NCBI GenBank assembly: GCA_035538335.1
Contig: DATLKN010000051.1
Span: 1-64,000 of the forward strand
DNA from: AP-15 sp035538335
Lineage (GTDB): Bacteria; Pseudomonadota; Alphaproteobacteria; ATCC43930; CGMCC-115725
Length of the DNA stretch: 64,000 nt
Reading direction: 5' to 3'
Part shown: in pieces, positions 1-7,629 of the stretch
Layout of the letters: every line of letters starts with the position of its first letter
Position numbering within the stretch: position 1 is the first letter of the stretch
Made by a program: the position numbers and the translations under genes
The notes under the pieces: generated by a model
What the model was told of the DNA's origin: nothing
The model's database searches: none
The model's input: the letters and a program-made list of their open reading frames with translations, nothing else

Positions 1-224
1 TGCCCTTCACCAACTCGAAGGCCCTCGGTAAGCTCGCGATCGTCACAGCCTGTGGCATTGGGGGTGCTCCTCTTTGCGGACTTCAGCAACCCGCCGAGTA
101 CCCCCTCTCACAGCCCTGACACAAATCTCCGTACATCACCCTTGGTCCACCGGGGCTCGCCAACCGGCGCCGAGGGTGGCAAAGTCCGCCTGCGCCCTTT
201 CTCTCGGCCGCGCAGCGACAGGAT
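1..224. other. Left-edge region without a supported gene
   Basis: I see no convincing gene here. On the plus strand one frame is open from the window edge to a TGA at about 119 and could be the tail of a gene cut by the edge. On the minus strand an ATG at 57-55 could begin a gene running out of the window. Neither stretch is long enough to judge. The rest is presumably the upstream region of the metallo-hydrolase that begins at 225. Confidence 0.3.
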
Positions 225-1022
225 ATGCCGATGATCGTCGAACAGGTGTGGACCGCGAACGCCGGCCGCAATTTCAACTATCTGATCGCCTGCGCCGAGA
301 CCGGCGAGGCGCTGGCGGTTGATCCGCTCGACCACGAAAAGTGCCTCGCCGCCGCCAAGAACAAGGGCTGGCAAATCACTCAGATCCTCAACACGCACGA
401 GCACCGCGACCACACCGGCGGCAACGCCGCGATGATCGCGGCGACGCACGCGAAGCTGCTCGCGCACAAGAACGCCAAGGACAGGATCGCCGGCATCGAC
501 CGCGGGCTCGGCGCCGGCGACGTGATCCGGGTCGGCAAGACGGTCGAACTGGAATGCCTCGACACGCCGGGCCACACGATGAGCCATATCTGCGTGCTCG
601 CGCATGCGGGCCGCCCGGCGCTCTTCTGCGGCGACACGCTCTTCAATGCCGGCGCCGGCAATTGCCACAATGGCGGCCACCCGAACGAACTCTACAACAC
701 CTTTGCGAACCAGCTCGCCAAGCTGCCGGACGACACGCTCGTCTATCCCGGGCACGACTATATCGCGCGCAATCTCGGCTTCACCCTCGACCGCGAGCCC
801 GACAACGCGAAGGCGAAGGAATTGCTGCCGCGCATGGAGGGCCAAGACCCCGGCCGCGCGCTCGTCACGAATTTGGGGCTAGAACGCGAGATCAACACCT
901 TCTTTCGCCTGTCGAGCCCGAGCGTCATCCGCCGCCTGCGCGAAGCCTTCCCCGACCTCCCCGAGAAGCCCGACCCGAAGACCGTGTTCCTCAAATTGCG
1001 GGAGCTGCGCAACAAATGGTGA
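225..1022 (+). CDS. MBL-fold hydrolase, hydroxyacylglutathione hydrolase (GloB)-like
   Basis: A 265-residue metallo-beta-lactamase-fold protein. The dinuclear metal motif THEHRDH is at residues 57-63. Further ligand segments are TPGHTMSH, the Asp-bearing CGDTLF and the His-bearing YPGHDY. The C-terminal third, with DNAKAKELLP and a VFLKLRELRNKW end, resembles the substrate-binding domain of glyoxalase II, which hydrolyses S-lactoylglutathione in the cytoplasm. The loop after CGDTLF (NAGAGNCHNGG) differs from the usual GloB sequence, so the exact thioester substrate is uncertain. A second ATG lies two codons downstream. The last seven bases overlap the next gene, a GFA-family protein; two glutathione-linked families coupled in this way suggests aldehyde detoxification. 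Confidence 0.85.
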   Translation: MPMIVEQVWTANAGRNFNYLIACAETGEALAVDPLDHEKCLAAAKNKGWQITQILNTHEHRDHTGGNAAMIAATHAKLLAHKNAKDRIAGIDRGLGAGDVIRVGKTVELECLDTPGHTMSHICVLAHAGRPALFCGDTLFNAGAGNCHNGGHPNELYNTFANQLAKLPDDTLVYPGHDYIARNLGFTLDREPDNAKAKELLPRMEGQDPGRALVTNLGLEREINTFFRLSSPSVIRRLREAFPDLPEKPDPKTVFLKLRELRNKW

Positions 1023-1444
1023 CGCCGCTCAAGGGCGGCTGTTTGTGCGGCGCGGTGCGCTACGAGAGTTCGGGCGAGCCGCTCTATGCACTGCTCTGCC
1101 ATTGCCGCGACTGCCAGAAGCAGAGCGGCAGCGCCTATAACGCGGCCTTGCGCGTGCCGGCCGCGGGGTTTCGCGTGACGCAGGGAACGCCGAAATTTTA
1201 CGTCGGGCGCGCCGACAGCGGCAACGAGGTCGCCCGTGCCTTCTGCCCCGATTGCGGCTCGCCGCTCTTTCTCAAGGTCGCGAGCCGGCCCGACATAATC
1301 GGCATCCGGGTCGGCACGCTCGACGACCCGAGCTTTTTCCGCCCCGAAGCCGATATCTTCACCAGGAGCGCGCAGCCCTGGGACCATATGAACCCGGACC
1401 TGCCGAAATACCCGGCCTACCCGCCCGGCAAGAGCTACGATTAG
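1016..1444 (+). CDS. GFA-family (glutathione-dependent formaldehyde-activating-like) zinc protein
   Basis: A 142-residue protein with the full zinc-binding cysteine set of the GFA/Mss4-like fold: Cys9 and Cys11 in GGCLCG, Cys28, Cys30 and Cys33 in CHCRDC, and Cys77 and Cys80 in FCPDCG. Family members include glutathione-dependent formaldehyde-activating enzyme and centromere-associated relatives, but most are uncharacterised, so a specific reaction cannot be assigned. The ATG at 1016 overlaps the end of the upstream GloB-like gene, so translational coupling is likely. A second GFA protein occurs on the other strand at 51300-51740. Confidence 0.85.
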   Translation: MVTPLKGGCLCGAVRYESSGEPLYALLCHCRDCQKQSGSAYNAALRVPAAGFRVTQGTPKFYVGRADSGNEVARAFCPDCGSPLFLKVASRPDIIGIRVGTLDDPSFFRPEADIFTRSAQPWDHMNPDLPKYPAYPPGKSYD

Positions 1445-1464
1445 GGGCGAACGAGGTGCCTGGA

Positions 1465-1492
1465 ATGACAGGGGACCAACCCTCCCTGTCAT
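1465..1492 (+). terminator. Hairpin downstream of the GFA gene
   Basis: Inverted arms ATGACAGGG (1465-1473) and CCCTGTCAT (1484-1492) begin 20 bases after the stop codon at 1444. There is no T tract, so it may instead be part of the family A repeat that starts at 1488. Confidence 0.3.
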
Positions 1493-1548
1493 ACCGGCGA
1501 AGGCCGGTATCCACGGCTGCCCTGGGTCCCGACCTTGATCGGGACGAC
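1488..1548. repeat. Family A palindromic repeat pair, copy 1
   Basis: Two halves in inverted orientation. The left half (1488-1513) has the core ACCGGCGAAGGCCGGT. The right half (1523-1548) is a degenerate TGGGTCCCG...CGGGACGAC version. The total span of 61 bases is the same as copy 3 at 22155-22215. It lies between the GFA gene and the CoxL-like gene. Confidence 0.85.
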
Positions 1549-1567
1549 GAAGGGGGTCAGTGAGGAA

Positions 1568-3880
1568 ATGAGCGAAATAGGCGGAGAAGGTCCGCGCTAC
1601 GGGATCGGCGAGGCGCCGAAGCGGCGGGAGGATGCCCGCTTCCTGATGGGCGCCGGCGCCTATCTCGACGATCTTCGCTTCGACCGCCTCGCGCACGCCG
1701 TGGTGCTGCGCGCCCCACATGCGCATGCTGAGATTGCGGCGATCGATTGCGGTGCGGCGCGGGCGATGCCGGGCGTGCTCGCTGTGCTGGCTGCAGCCGA
1801 GGCGCGCGAGGACGGGCTGCAGCCGCTGCGCCCCTCGGCCGAGGCCAACCCCGAGACGGGCGAGCCCTTCGCCTTCGCGCCGCAGCCGCTGCTCGCTTCG
1901 GCCAAGGTGCGCTACGCCGGCGAGCCGGTGGCGCTCGTCGTCGCCGAGACGCGGGACCTGGCGCTCGATGCGGCCGAACGGATCGCCGTCGAGTACCGGC
2001 CGATGCCGGCCGTTACGACGGCCGCCGGCGCGTGCGAACCCGGCGCGCCGCAATTGTCGCCGGAGGTGCCGGGCAATCTCTGCCTCTTCTGGCATAAGGG
2101 CGATCCCGCCGCGGCCGATCGCGCGTTTTCCGCGGCCGCCCATGTCGTGCGGCTTTCCCTCCACAACCATCGCATCGTCACCAATCCGATGGAGCCGCGC
2201 GGCGGGATCGGGTTCTACGATCCCGCGATCGGGCGCTACACGCTCTACGTCTCGGCGCAGAGCATCCACATCACCCGCGACCACACCGCCCGCGCCCTCG
2301 GCGTCGCGCCCGAGAAGGTGCGGTTTATCGCGCCCGATGTCGGCGGCGGCTTCGGCGCGAAGAATTTCGTCTACCCCGAATACCCGCTTCTATTGTGGGC
2401 GGCGCGCCGCACCGGCCGGCCCGTCAAATGGCAGGCGACGCGCAGCGAAATCTTTCTTGCCGACCACCAGGCGCGCGACCACCGGGCCGAAGCTGCCCTC
2501 GCGCTCGATGCCGAGGGCCGCTTTCTGGCATTGCGCGTCAAGAGCGCGGCCAATGTCGGGGCCTATCTCGCGGGCGGCGCCGGCGGCGTCCAGACCTTCC
2601 AGTACGTGCATCTGCCGGGCACCGTCTATCGCATCCCGGCGATCGATCTGGAGGTCGCCGCCGTCCTCACCAACACCGCGCCGATCGGCGTCACGCGCGG
2701 CCCCGGCTTTGCCGAAGCCAATTACATCATCGAGCGGCTGATCGAGGAGGCGGCCCGGACAGGCGGCTTCGACCGCGCCGAGTTGCGCCGGATCAACATG
2801 GTGCCGGGCGCGGCGATGCCGATGACGAACGCGCTCGGGCGCACGGTCGACAGCGGCGCCTTCCCCGACACGTTCGACAAGGCGCTCGCGCGCGCCGATG
2901 CCGCGGGGTTCCCCGCGCGGCGCGAAGAGAGCCGCGCCCGCGGCCTGCTGCGCGGCCTCGGCTTCGCCTTTCACATCAAGGGAACCGGCGGCCCGCCCTT
3001 CGAGAATGTCGATATCCGCTTTCAGGACGACGGCACGGTGCTGCTGATCACCGGCACGCAGACGATCGGCCAGGGACACGAGACGACCTTTCCGCAGATC
3101 CTCGCCCAGCGTCTTGGCGTGCCCAACGAGGGGATCCGGCTGGTGCAGGGCGACACCGACCGCATCCCGGCGGGCGGCGGGCACGGCAGCTCGCGCGCCA
3201 CCTATATGGGCGGCACCGCGATCTGGCATGCCGCCGACGAGATCATCGCGAAGGGCGCGAAAATCGCTGCCGAAGCGCTCGAAGCGGCGGACGCCGATAT
3301 CCGCTTCGCAGACGGCTTCTTCGTCGTTGCCGGCACCGACCGGCGCGTCGCGCTCATCGATGCCGCAAGCCGCGCGCGGGACGCCGGCGCCCCGCTCGAC
3401 ACCTACCATTACTGGATCCGCGAATTCATGACCTATCCGAACGGCGCGCATGTCGCCGAAGTCGAGATCGACCCCGAAACGGGCGAGGTGCGCCTCTCGC
3501 GCTATACCGCGGTCGACGATTACGGCGTCCTCGTCAATCCGATGGTCGCGTCGGGCCAGGCGCACGGCGCGATCGCGCAGGGCGTGGGCCAGGCGCTCCT
3601 CGAAGGCGCCGTCTACGACCCCGGCTCGGGCCAGCCGCTGACCGGCTCTTTCATGGACTACGCGCTGCCGCGCGCCGATGACCTGCCGGCTTTCGACCTC
3701 GCCTTCAACCCGACGCGCTGCACGACCAACCCGCTCGGCGTCAAGGGCTGCGGCGAGGCCGGCGCCGTCGCCGCCTTCCCGGCGATCCGCAACGCGATCG
3801 GCGACGCGCTCGGCGCGGCCGATTTCGCCGGTCCCGCGACGCCGGAACGCATCTGGCGGGTGCTCAACTCGAACCGCTGA
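1568..3880 (+). CDS. Xanthine dehydrogenase/CoxL-family molybdopterin-binding subunit
   Basis: A 770-residue large subunit of the molybdenum hydroxylase family. Visible landmarks are DVGGGFGAKN and the C-terminal GVKGCGEAGA, which carries the catalytic glutamate near residue 730. In the segment that reads AYxCSFR in form I CoxL, or YRGAGR in many relatives, this protein has GVTRGPGFAEAN near residue 375; it is therefore not a canonical CO dehydrogenase. I chose the ATG at 1568 because GAGGAA lies just upstream; an in-frame ATG at 1535 is the alternative. No medium FAD subunit or small Fe-S subunit gene adjoins it, which is unusual for a three-part enzyme. The neighbours are a decarboxylase-like amidohydrolase and a hydrolase, suggesting oxidation of an aromatic or heterocyclic compound. 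Confidence 0.88.
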   Translation: MSEIGGEGPRYGIGEAPKRREDARFLMGAGAYLDDLRFDRLAHAVVLRAPHAHAEIAAIDCGAARAMPGVLAVLAAAEAREDGLQPLRPSAEANPETGEPFAFAPQPLLASAKVRYAGEPVALVVAETRDLALDAAERIAVEYRPMPAVTTAAGACEPGAPQLSPEVPGNLCLFWHKGDPAAADRAFSAAAHVVRLSLHNHRIVTNPMEPRGGIGFYDPAIGRYTLYVSAQSIHITRDHTARALGVAPEKVRFIAPDVGGGFGAKNFVYPEYPLLLWAARRTGRPVKWQATRSEIFLADHQARDHRAEAALALDAEGRFLALRVKSAANVGAYLAGGAGGVQTFQYVHLPGTVYRIPAIDLEVAAVLTNTAPIGVTRGPGFAEANYIIERLIEEAARTGGFDRAELRRINMVPGAAMPMTNALGRTVDSGAFPDTFDKALARADAAGFPARREESRARGLLRGLGFAFHIKGTGGPPFENVDIRFQDDGTVLLITGTQTIGQGHETTFPQILAQRLGVPNEGIRLVQGDTDRIPAGGGHGSSRATYMGGTAIWHAADEIIAKGAKIAAEALEAADADIRFADGFFVVAGTDRRVALIDAASRARDAGAPLDTYHYWIREFMTYPNGAHVAEVEIDPETGEVRLSRYTAVDDYGVLVNPMVASGQAHGAIAQGVGQALLEGAVYDPGSGQPLTGSFMDYALPRADDLPAFDLAFNPTRCTTNPLGVKGCGEAGAVAAFPAIRNAIGDALGAADFAGPATPERIWRVLNSNR

Positions 3881-3893
3881 AGGGAGGAACGCC

Positions 3894-4841
3894 ATGGCGA
3901 AGAAGCCTTATATCGTCGCGCTCGAGGAGCATTACCTCGATCCCGAGGTGAAGCGGCACGGCAGCCCCGGGGCCGGGCCCGAAATCGTCCGGCGGCTCGA
4001 CGACCTCGGCGAATTGCGGCTGAAGGAAATGGACGAGGCCGGCATCGATCTGCAGGTGCTGTCGCATTCGATCCCGGGCCTGCAAGGGGTCGATGCGGCG
4101 ACCGGCGTGCCGCTGGCGCGGCGCGTCAACGACCGCCTCAACGAGACGGTGCGGGCGCACCCGGACCGGTTCGCGGGTTTCGCCGTATTGCCGACCGCCG
4201 ACCCGAAGGCGGCGGCCGACGAGCTCGAGCGCGCGGTGACGCGGCTCGGCTTCAAGGGTGCGATGATCAACGGCATGACCGCCGGCGTGTTTCACGACGA
4301 CGAGCGCTTTTGGCCGATCTACGAGCGCGCCCAGGCATTGGACGTGCCGATCTACATCCACCCGGCCTTGCCGCATCCCGCCGTCATCGAGGCCTATTAC
4401 AAGGATTATGCCGAGAAGCACCCCGGCATATTGCGCGCCGCCTGGGGCTTCACGGTCGAGACCGCAACGCAGGGGCTGCGCTTCGTGCTGTCGGGCGTCT
4501 TCGACAAATATCCGGGGCTGAAGATTATCCTCGGACACATGGGCGAGGGACTGCCGTTCCTGCTGTGGCGGATCAGCCACGGGCTGCGCGGCAGCACCGG
4601 GCCCCGGAACTTCCGCGACATCTTCTGCGAGCATTTCTACATCACGACGAGCGGCTTCTTCTCCGACCCGGCGCTGTTGTGCTGCGTCATGGAAATGGGC
4701 ATCGACCATATCCTCTTCTCGGTCGATTACCCGTTCGTCGACAACCCGCCGGGGACGGAATGGATCAAGACGCTGCCGCTCTCCGCCGAAGACACCGAGA
4801 AGCTGCTGAACGGCAACGCGAAGCGGCTGCTGAAGCTGTGA
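3894..4841 (+). CDS. Amidohydrolase-superfamily protein, gamma-resorcylate decarboxylase-like
   Basis: A 315-residue amidohydrolase-2/ACMSD-type TIM barrel. Its N-terminal ALEEHY (Glu11, His13) matches the ALEEHF metal-ligand motif of gamma-resorcylate (2,6-dihydroxybenzoate) decarboxylase. The other expected zinc ligands are visible in IYIHPALPHP (His) and LFSVDYPF (Asp), with LGHMGEG between them. These enzymes decarboxylate hydroxybenzoates non-oxidatively; whether this one decarboxylates or hydrolyses is unknown. The ribosome-binding site AGGGAGG sits just before the ATG, 13 bases after the CoxL-like gene, and the stop overlaps the next gene as GTGA, so the three genes form an operon. Confidence 0.85.
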   Translation: MAKKPYIVALEEHYLDPEVKRHGSPGAGPEIVRRLDDLGELRLKEMDEAGIDLQVLSHSIPGLQGVDAATGVPLARRVNDRLNETVRAHPDRFAGFAVLPTADPKAAADELERAVTRLGFKGAMINGMTAGVFHDDERFWPIYERAQALDVPIYIHPALPHPAVIEAYYKDYAEKHPGILRAAWGFTVETATQGLRFVLSGVFDKYPGLKIILGHMGEGLPFLLWRISHGLRGSTGPRNFRDIFCEHFYITTSGFFSDPALLCCVMEMGIDHILFSVDYPFVDNPPGTEWIKTLPLSAEDTEKLLNGNAKRLLKL

Positions 4842-5773
4842 CAAGCGGCGAAGATCCGTCACGGGCTGCCCCTCACCCTCCCGCTGCGCGGGTCCCCCCC
4901 TCTCCCCGCTGGCGGGGAGAGGGTTGGGGTGAGGGGCTGCCGCCGCTTCCGGAACTTGAATTCGCCGAGATCCCGGCGGCTTCGCGCGGGCATTACGACG
5001 GCGACCGGTTCAGCTATATGGCGGCGGGCGATCCGGCGGCGCCGGCATTGGTGCTGTTGCACGGCGTCGGCGTCAATTCCATGCACTGGCGCTTTCAGTT
5101 CGCCGCGCTTGCCGACCGTTTCCGGGTCGTCGCCTGGAACGCGCCGGGCTACCTGCTGAGCGATAATTTGCGCGCCGAGACGCCGGGCTTCGACGATTAT
5201 GCCGGCGCGCTCGAGGATTTTCTCGGCGCGCTCGGCATCGGCCGTTTCGCGGTTCTCGGCAACTCCTTCGGCACGCGCGTCGCGCAGGCCTTCGCCTATC
5301 GCCATCCCGGCCGGGTGACGCAGGCGGTCTTCACCGGCACGAGCATCGCGCAGGGGATGACGCAGGAGGAGCGGGCGCGAACCCTTGCCGCCCGCGAAGC
5401 AATGATCGCGCGCGGCAGCTTCGCCTTCGCCGCACGCGCCGAAGCGCTGCTCGGCTCGCGCGCCTCGCCCGAGACGCGCGCGCTCGTCGAGCATACCTTG
5501 CGGGCGACCAACGGACGCGGCTTTCTGCAGGCGGCGCGGTTCATCGCCGCCGCCGACATACCGCCCGTCGGCGCCGGCCTCTCGATGCCCCTGCTCTTGA
5601 TCCAGGGCGCGGAAGACCGCGTCGCCCCGGCCGAGCGCAATGCGGTGCGCCTGAAGGAGGCGGTGCCGGGCGCCCGGCTGGTGACGCTCGACGGCTGCGG
5701 CCACCTGCCCGAAGCCGAGATGCCCGAGCGCGTCAACGCCCTGCTGCGGGAGTTCCTCGCAGACGCGGGATAA
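4838..5773 (+). CDS. Alpha/beta-fold hydrolase with repeat-encoded N-terminus
   Basis: A 311-residue alpha/beta hydrolase. The nucleophile elbow is GNSFG (Ser near residue 143), the oxyanion strand is LLHGVG, the acid is in IQGAEDR and the His in DGCGHLPE. The only plausible in-frame start before the conserved fold is GTG 4838, which overlaps the previous stop as GTGA; the next in-frame ATG, near 5019, would remove part of the first strand. As a result about 23 residues near the N-terminus (Pro/Arg/Gly/Trp-rich) are encoded by a family C palindromic repeat at 4868-4937. Its place after a molybdenum hydroxylase and a decarboxylase-like gene suggests cleavage of a ring-opened or ester intermediate. 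The 3' end overlaps the convergent oxidoreductase gene by 41 bases. Confidence 0.82.
   Translation: MTSGEDPSRAAPHPPAARVPPSPRWRGEGWGEGLPPLPELEFAEIPAASRGHYDGDRFSYMAAGDPAAPALVLLHGVGVNSMHWRFQFAALADRFRVVAWNAPGYLLSDNLRAETPGFDDYAGALEDFLGALGIGRFAVLGNSFGTRVAQAFAYRHPGRVTQAVFTGTSIAQGMTQEERARTLAAREAMIARGSFAFAARAEALLGSRASPETRALVEHTLRATNGRGFLQAARFIAAADIPPVGAGLSMPLLLIQGAEDRVAPAERNAVRLKEAVPGARLVTLDGCGHLPEAEMPERVNALLREFLADAG
4868..4937. repeat. Family C palindromic repeat, copy 1 (inside a gene)
   Basis: Outer arms GCCCCTCACC and GGTGAGGGGC enclose the inner hairpin CTCTCCCCGC-TGG-GCGGGGAGAG. This family is otherwise found between genes (13719, 18553, 31018 and 39701). Here it is in frame within the 5' part of the alpha/beta hydrolase gene. 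Confidence 0.88.
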
Positions 5774-6698
5774 TCTCGCGGGCGATGATCTCGACCTGGT
5801 CCATGCGGTATTTGTAGGGGATGAAGATCAGCTTCTGCACGCCGACCGCGAGCTGGGCGCGCAGCTTCTCGACGCATTCCTCGACCGTGCCGATGACCGC
5901 GGAATCCTTGGTCGATTGGCTCCACGCCGCGTAATCCCACTCGCTCGTCAGCCACTCCATCATCGGCGCCTCGACTTCCTCGCGCCGGCCGACATAGATC
6001 GCGAGCTGGTTGGCGTTGAGGAGCGTGCCCGGGTCCTTGCCCGCCTTTTCGGCGAAGCCCCGCACCTTTGCCCAGGATTCTGCGAAGCTCTGCGGCGTGT
6101 AGAAATACGTGAGCCAGCCGCCCGTGCGCGCCGCGCGGTCGAGCACGCGATCGACATAGCCGCCGATCAGGATCGTCGGCATCCGCTCGCCGAAGGGCTT
6201 CGGCGACATCGCCGCCTGGCGCAGATTGTGCGGGCCGTAGACGCCATCGACCTGCGCCTCGGTGAAGAGCCGCCGCATGATCTCGAGGTTGCGGTCCATG
6301 ATGCGGCCGCGCTCGTTGAACGGCACGCCGACGGCGTCGAACTCGCGCTTGTACCAGCCCGAAGCGAGGCCGAGGATAAGGCGCCCTTCGGCGACGCGGT
6401 CGAGGCTCGCCACTTCCTTCGCCAGCACCACCGGATTGCGCAATGGCAGCACGAGCACGCCGGTGCCGAGCTTCACCCGGCTGGTGCGGGCGGCGATCGC
6501 CGCGAATAGAGAAAGCGGCTCCAGGATCGGAAAGGGCGGGTCGACACCGAGGAGAATGTGGTCCCACGCCCACAGTGAATCGAAACCCAGTTCCTCGGCC
6601 CGCACGGCATATTGGATCAGCGCCTTCGGGTCCGGCATTTCCGGATAAGTCGTGAAATTGCGCAGCGCCAGGCCGAAGGTGTTCGACAGTATCGTCAT
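5733..6698 (-). CDS. LLM-class (luciferase-like) flavin-dependent oxidoreductase
   Basis: A 321-residue single-domain TIM-barrel monooxygenase of the bacterial luciferase/F420-type family. The features are GFDSLWAWDHIL, TSRVKLGTGVLVLPLRNP, GLASGWYKREFDAVGVPF and IGGYVDRVLDRAARTGG. Members use FMNH2 or F420H2 to oxidise a substrate with O2 or to transfer hydride; in a proteobacterium FMN is the more likely cofactor. The ATG at 6698 is preceded by AAGGAA. It converges on and overlaps the alpha/beta hydrolase by 41 bases. Its proximity to the CoxL-like, decarboxylase-like and hydrolase genes suggests the same catabolic theme, but it is transcribed separately. Confidence 0.88.
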   Translation of the reverse strand: MTILSNTFGLALRNFTTYPEMPDPKALIQYAVRAEELGFDSLWAWDHILLGVDPPFPILEPLSLFAAIAARTSRVKLGTGVLVLPLRNPVVLAKEVASLDRVAEGRLILGLASGWYKREFDAVGVPFNERGRIMDRNLEIMRRLFTEAQVDGVYGPHNLRQAAMSPKPFGERMPTILIGGYVDRVLDRAARTGGWLTYFYTPQSFAESWAKVRGFAEKAGKDPGTLLNANQLAIYVGRREEVEAPMMEWLTSEWDYAAWSQSTKDSAVIGTVEECVEKLRAQLAVGVQKLIFIPYKYRMDQVEIIAREIIPRLRGTPAAGR

Positions 6699-6746
6699 CA
6701 GGGTTCCTTATTCACCCGCGAGGCGGTGAGGCAGTGAGAAGGGGGT

Positions 6747-6815
6747 GTCATTGCGAGCGCAGCGAAGCAATCTCGGCGGGATTGCTTCGTCGCCCTGCGG
6801 GCTCCTCGCAATGAC
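6747..6815. repeat. Family B hairpin repeat, copy 1
   Basis: Perfect outer arms GTCATTGCGAG and CTCGCAATGAC enclose inner arms GAAGCAATC and GATTGCTTC. It lies in the 157-base gap between the end of the CoA-transferase operon (6856) and the start of the flavin oxidoreductase gene (6698). Further copies are at 35852 and 51108. Confidence 0.92.
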
Positions 6816-6855
6816 GCCTGTCTCACAGTCTCGCTGCCTCTGTGGTGAAATTCAC

Positions 6856-7629
6856 TCACGCGGTGTAGAGCCGGTCGGGGTCGAAGTTGCGCAATACCGC
6901 GAGTTCCCGCTCGCTCGGCGGCGGCGCCTGCGACAGATCGGGCGCGACCTGCACGGCGAAGCCGGTATTGTCCTGGACCCCGGTAACATCGACGCCGGGT
7001 TGCAGCGCGAGAAGCGTCATGCGCTTCGATTTGTCGTCGAAGCCGAAGATGCCGAGATCGGTGACGACGCGGAACATGCCGCCGCGGGGGAGCCCCGCCG
7101 CGTGCCGGCTGCCGCCGCCGTCGAGAAAGCCGGGGCTGGTCACGAAATCGACCTTTTCGACAAAGCGGCGCTTCTCGTGCTTCATCGCGACGATCATGCG
7201 CGAGAGGCTGGCGATGTCGTTGCCGCCGCCGGTGCCGGGCAGCCGCGTCGTCGGCCGATCGGGGTCGCCGATGAAGGAGGAATTGAGATTGCCGTATTGG
7301 TCGATCTGCGCGCCGCCCATGAAGCCGACATCGACATAGCCGCGCTGCAGGAGGAGGAGCACGTCGGTCGAGGAAAGCACCATGTTGGCGCGCCGGGTGC
7401 AGCGCTGCTCGTTGGTCGAAGGCGGCAATTGCCCGGGCACGACAAAGGCGCCGATCGTGCCGCCCTCGAAGAGGATCGTCAGGCCCGGCGCGTCGAGACG
7501 CTGGGCAAGGCTCGCCGCCAAAAGCGGAATGCCGACCCCGGCGAAGACGGTCTCGCCGTCCCGCAACAGCCGGGCGCTCGCCACCGCCAGCAGCTCGCTT
7601 GCCGTATAGGGCGGCGCCTCAGTCGTCAT
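6856..7629 (-). CDS. CoA-transferase subunit B (glutaconate CoA-transferase/IpdB-like)
   Basis: A 257-residue class I CoA-transferase beta subunit. The motif TILFEGGTIG places Glu55 where the catalytic glutamate that forms the glutamyl-CoA thioester lies in glutaconate CoA-transferase (Glu54); the hydrolase-type IpdAB proteins lack it, so true transferase activity is likely. GFMGGAQIDQYGNLN is the family's signature. The ATG at 7629 overlaps the end of the subunit A gene by 11 bases, the usual arrangement for obligate partner subunits. The acyl substrate is not evident; the linked PLP enzyme suggests an amino-acid-derived acid. Confidence 0.88.
   Translation of the reverse strand: MTTEAPPYTASELLAVASARLLRDGETVFAGVGIPLLAASLAQRLDAPGLTILFEGGTIGAFVVPGQLPPSTNEQRCTRRANMVLSSTDVLLLLQRGYVDVGFMGGAQIDQYGNLNSSFIGDPDRPTTRLPGTGGGNDIASLSRMIVAMKHEKRRFVEKVDFVTSPGFLDGGGSRHAAGLPRGGMFRVVTDLGIFGFDDKSKRMTLLALQPGVDVTGVQDNTGFAVQVAPDLSQAPPPSERELAVLRNFDPDRLYTA

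Noticed and set aside
1568..3880. Aerobic carbon monoxide dehydrogenase (form I CoxL)
   Set aside because: The AYxCSFR active-site motif is absent and coxS/coxM are not adjacent.
2390..3895. Long minus-strand open frame opposite the CoxL-like gene
   Set aside because: Its translation is Arg/Asp/Gly-rich without any family motif, while the plus strand encodes a clear molybdopterin subunit. It is an antisense shadow typical of GC-rich DNA.
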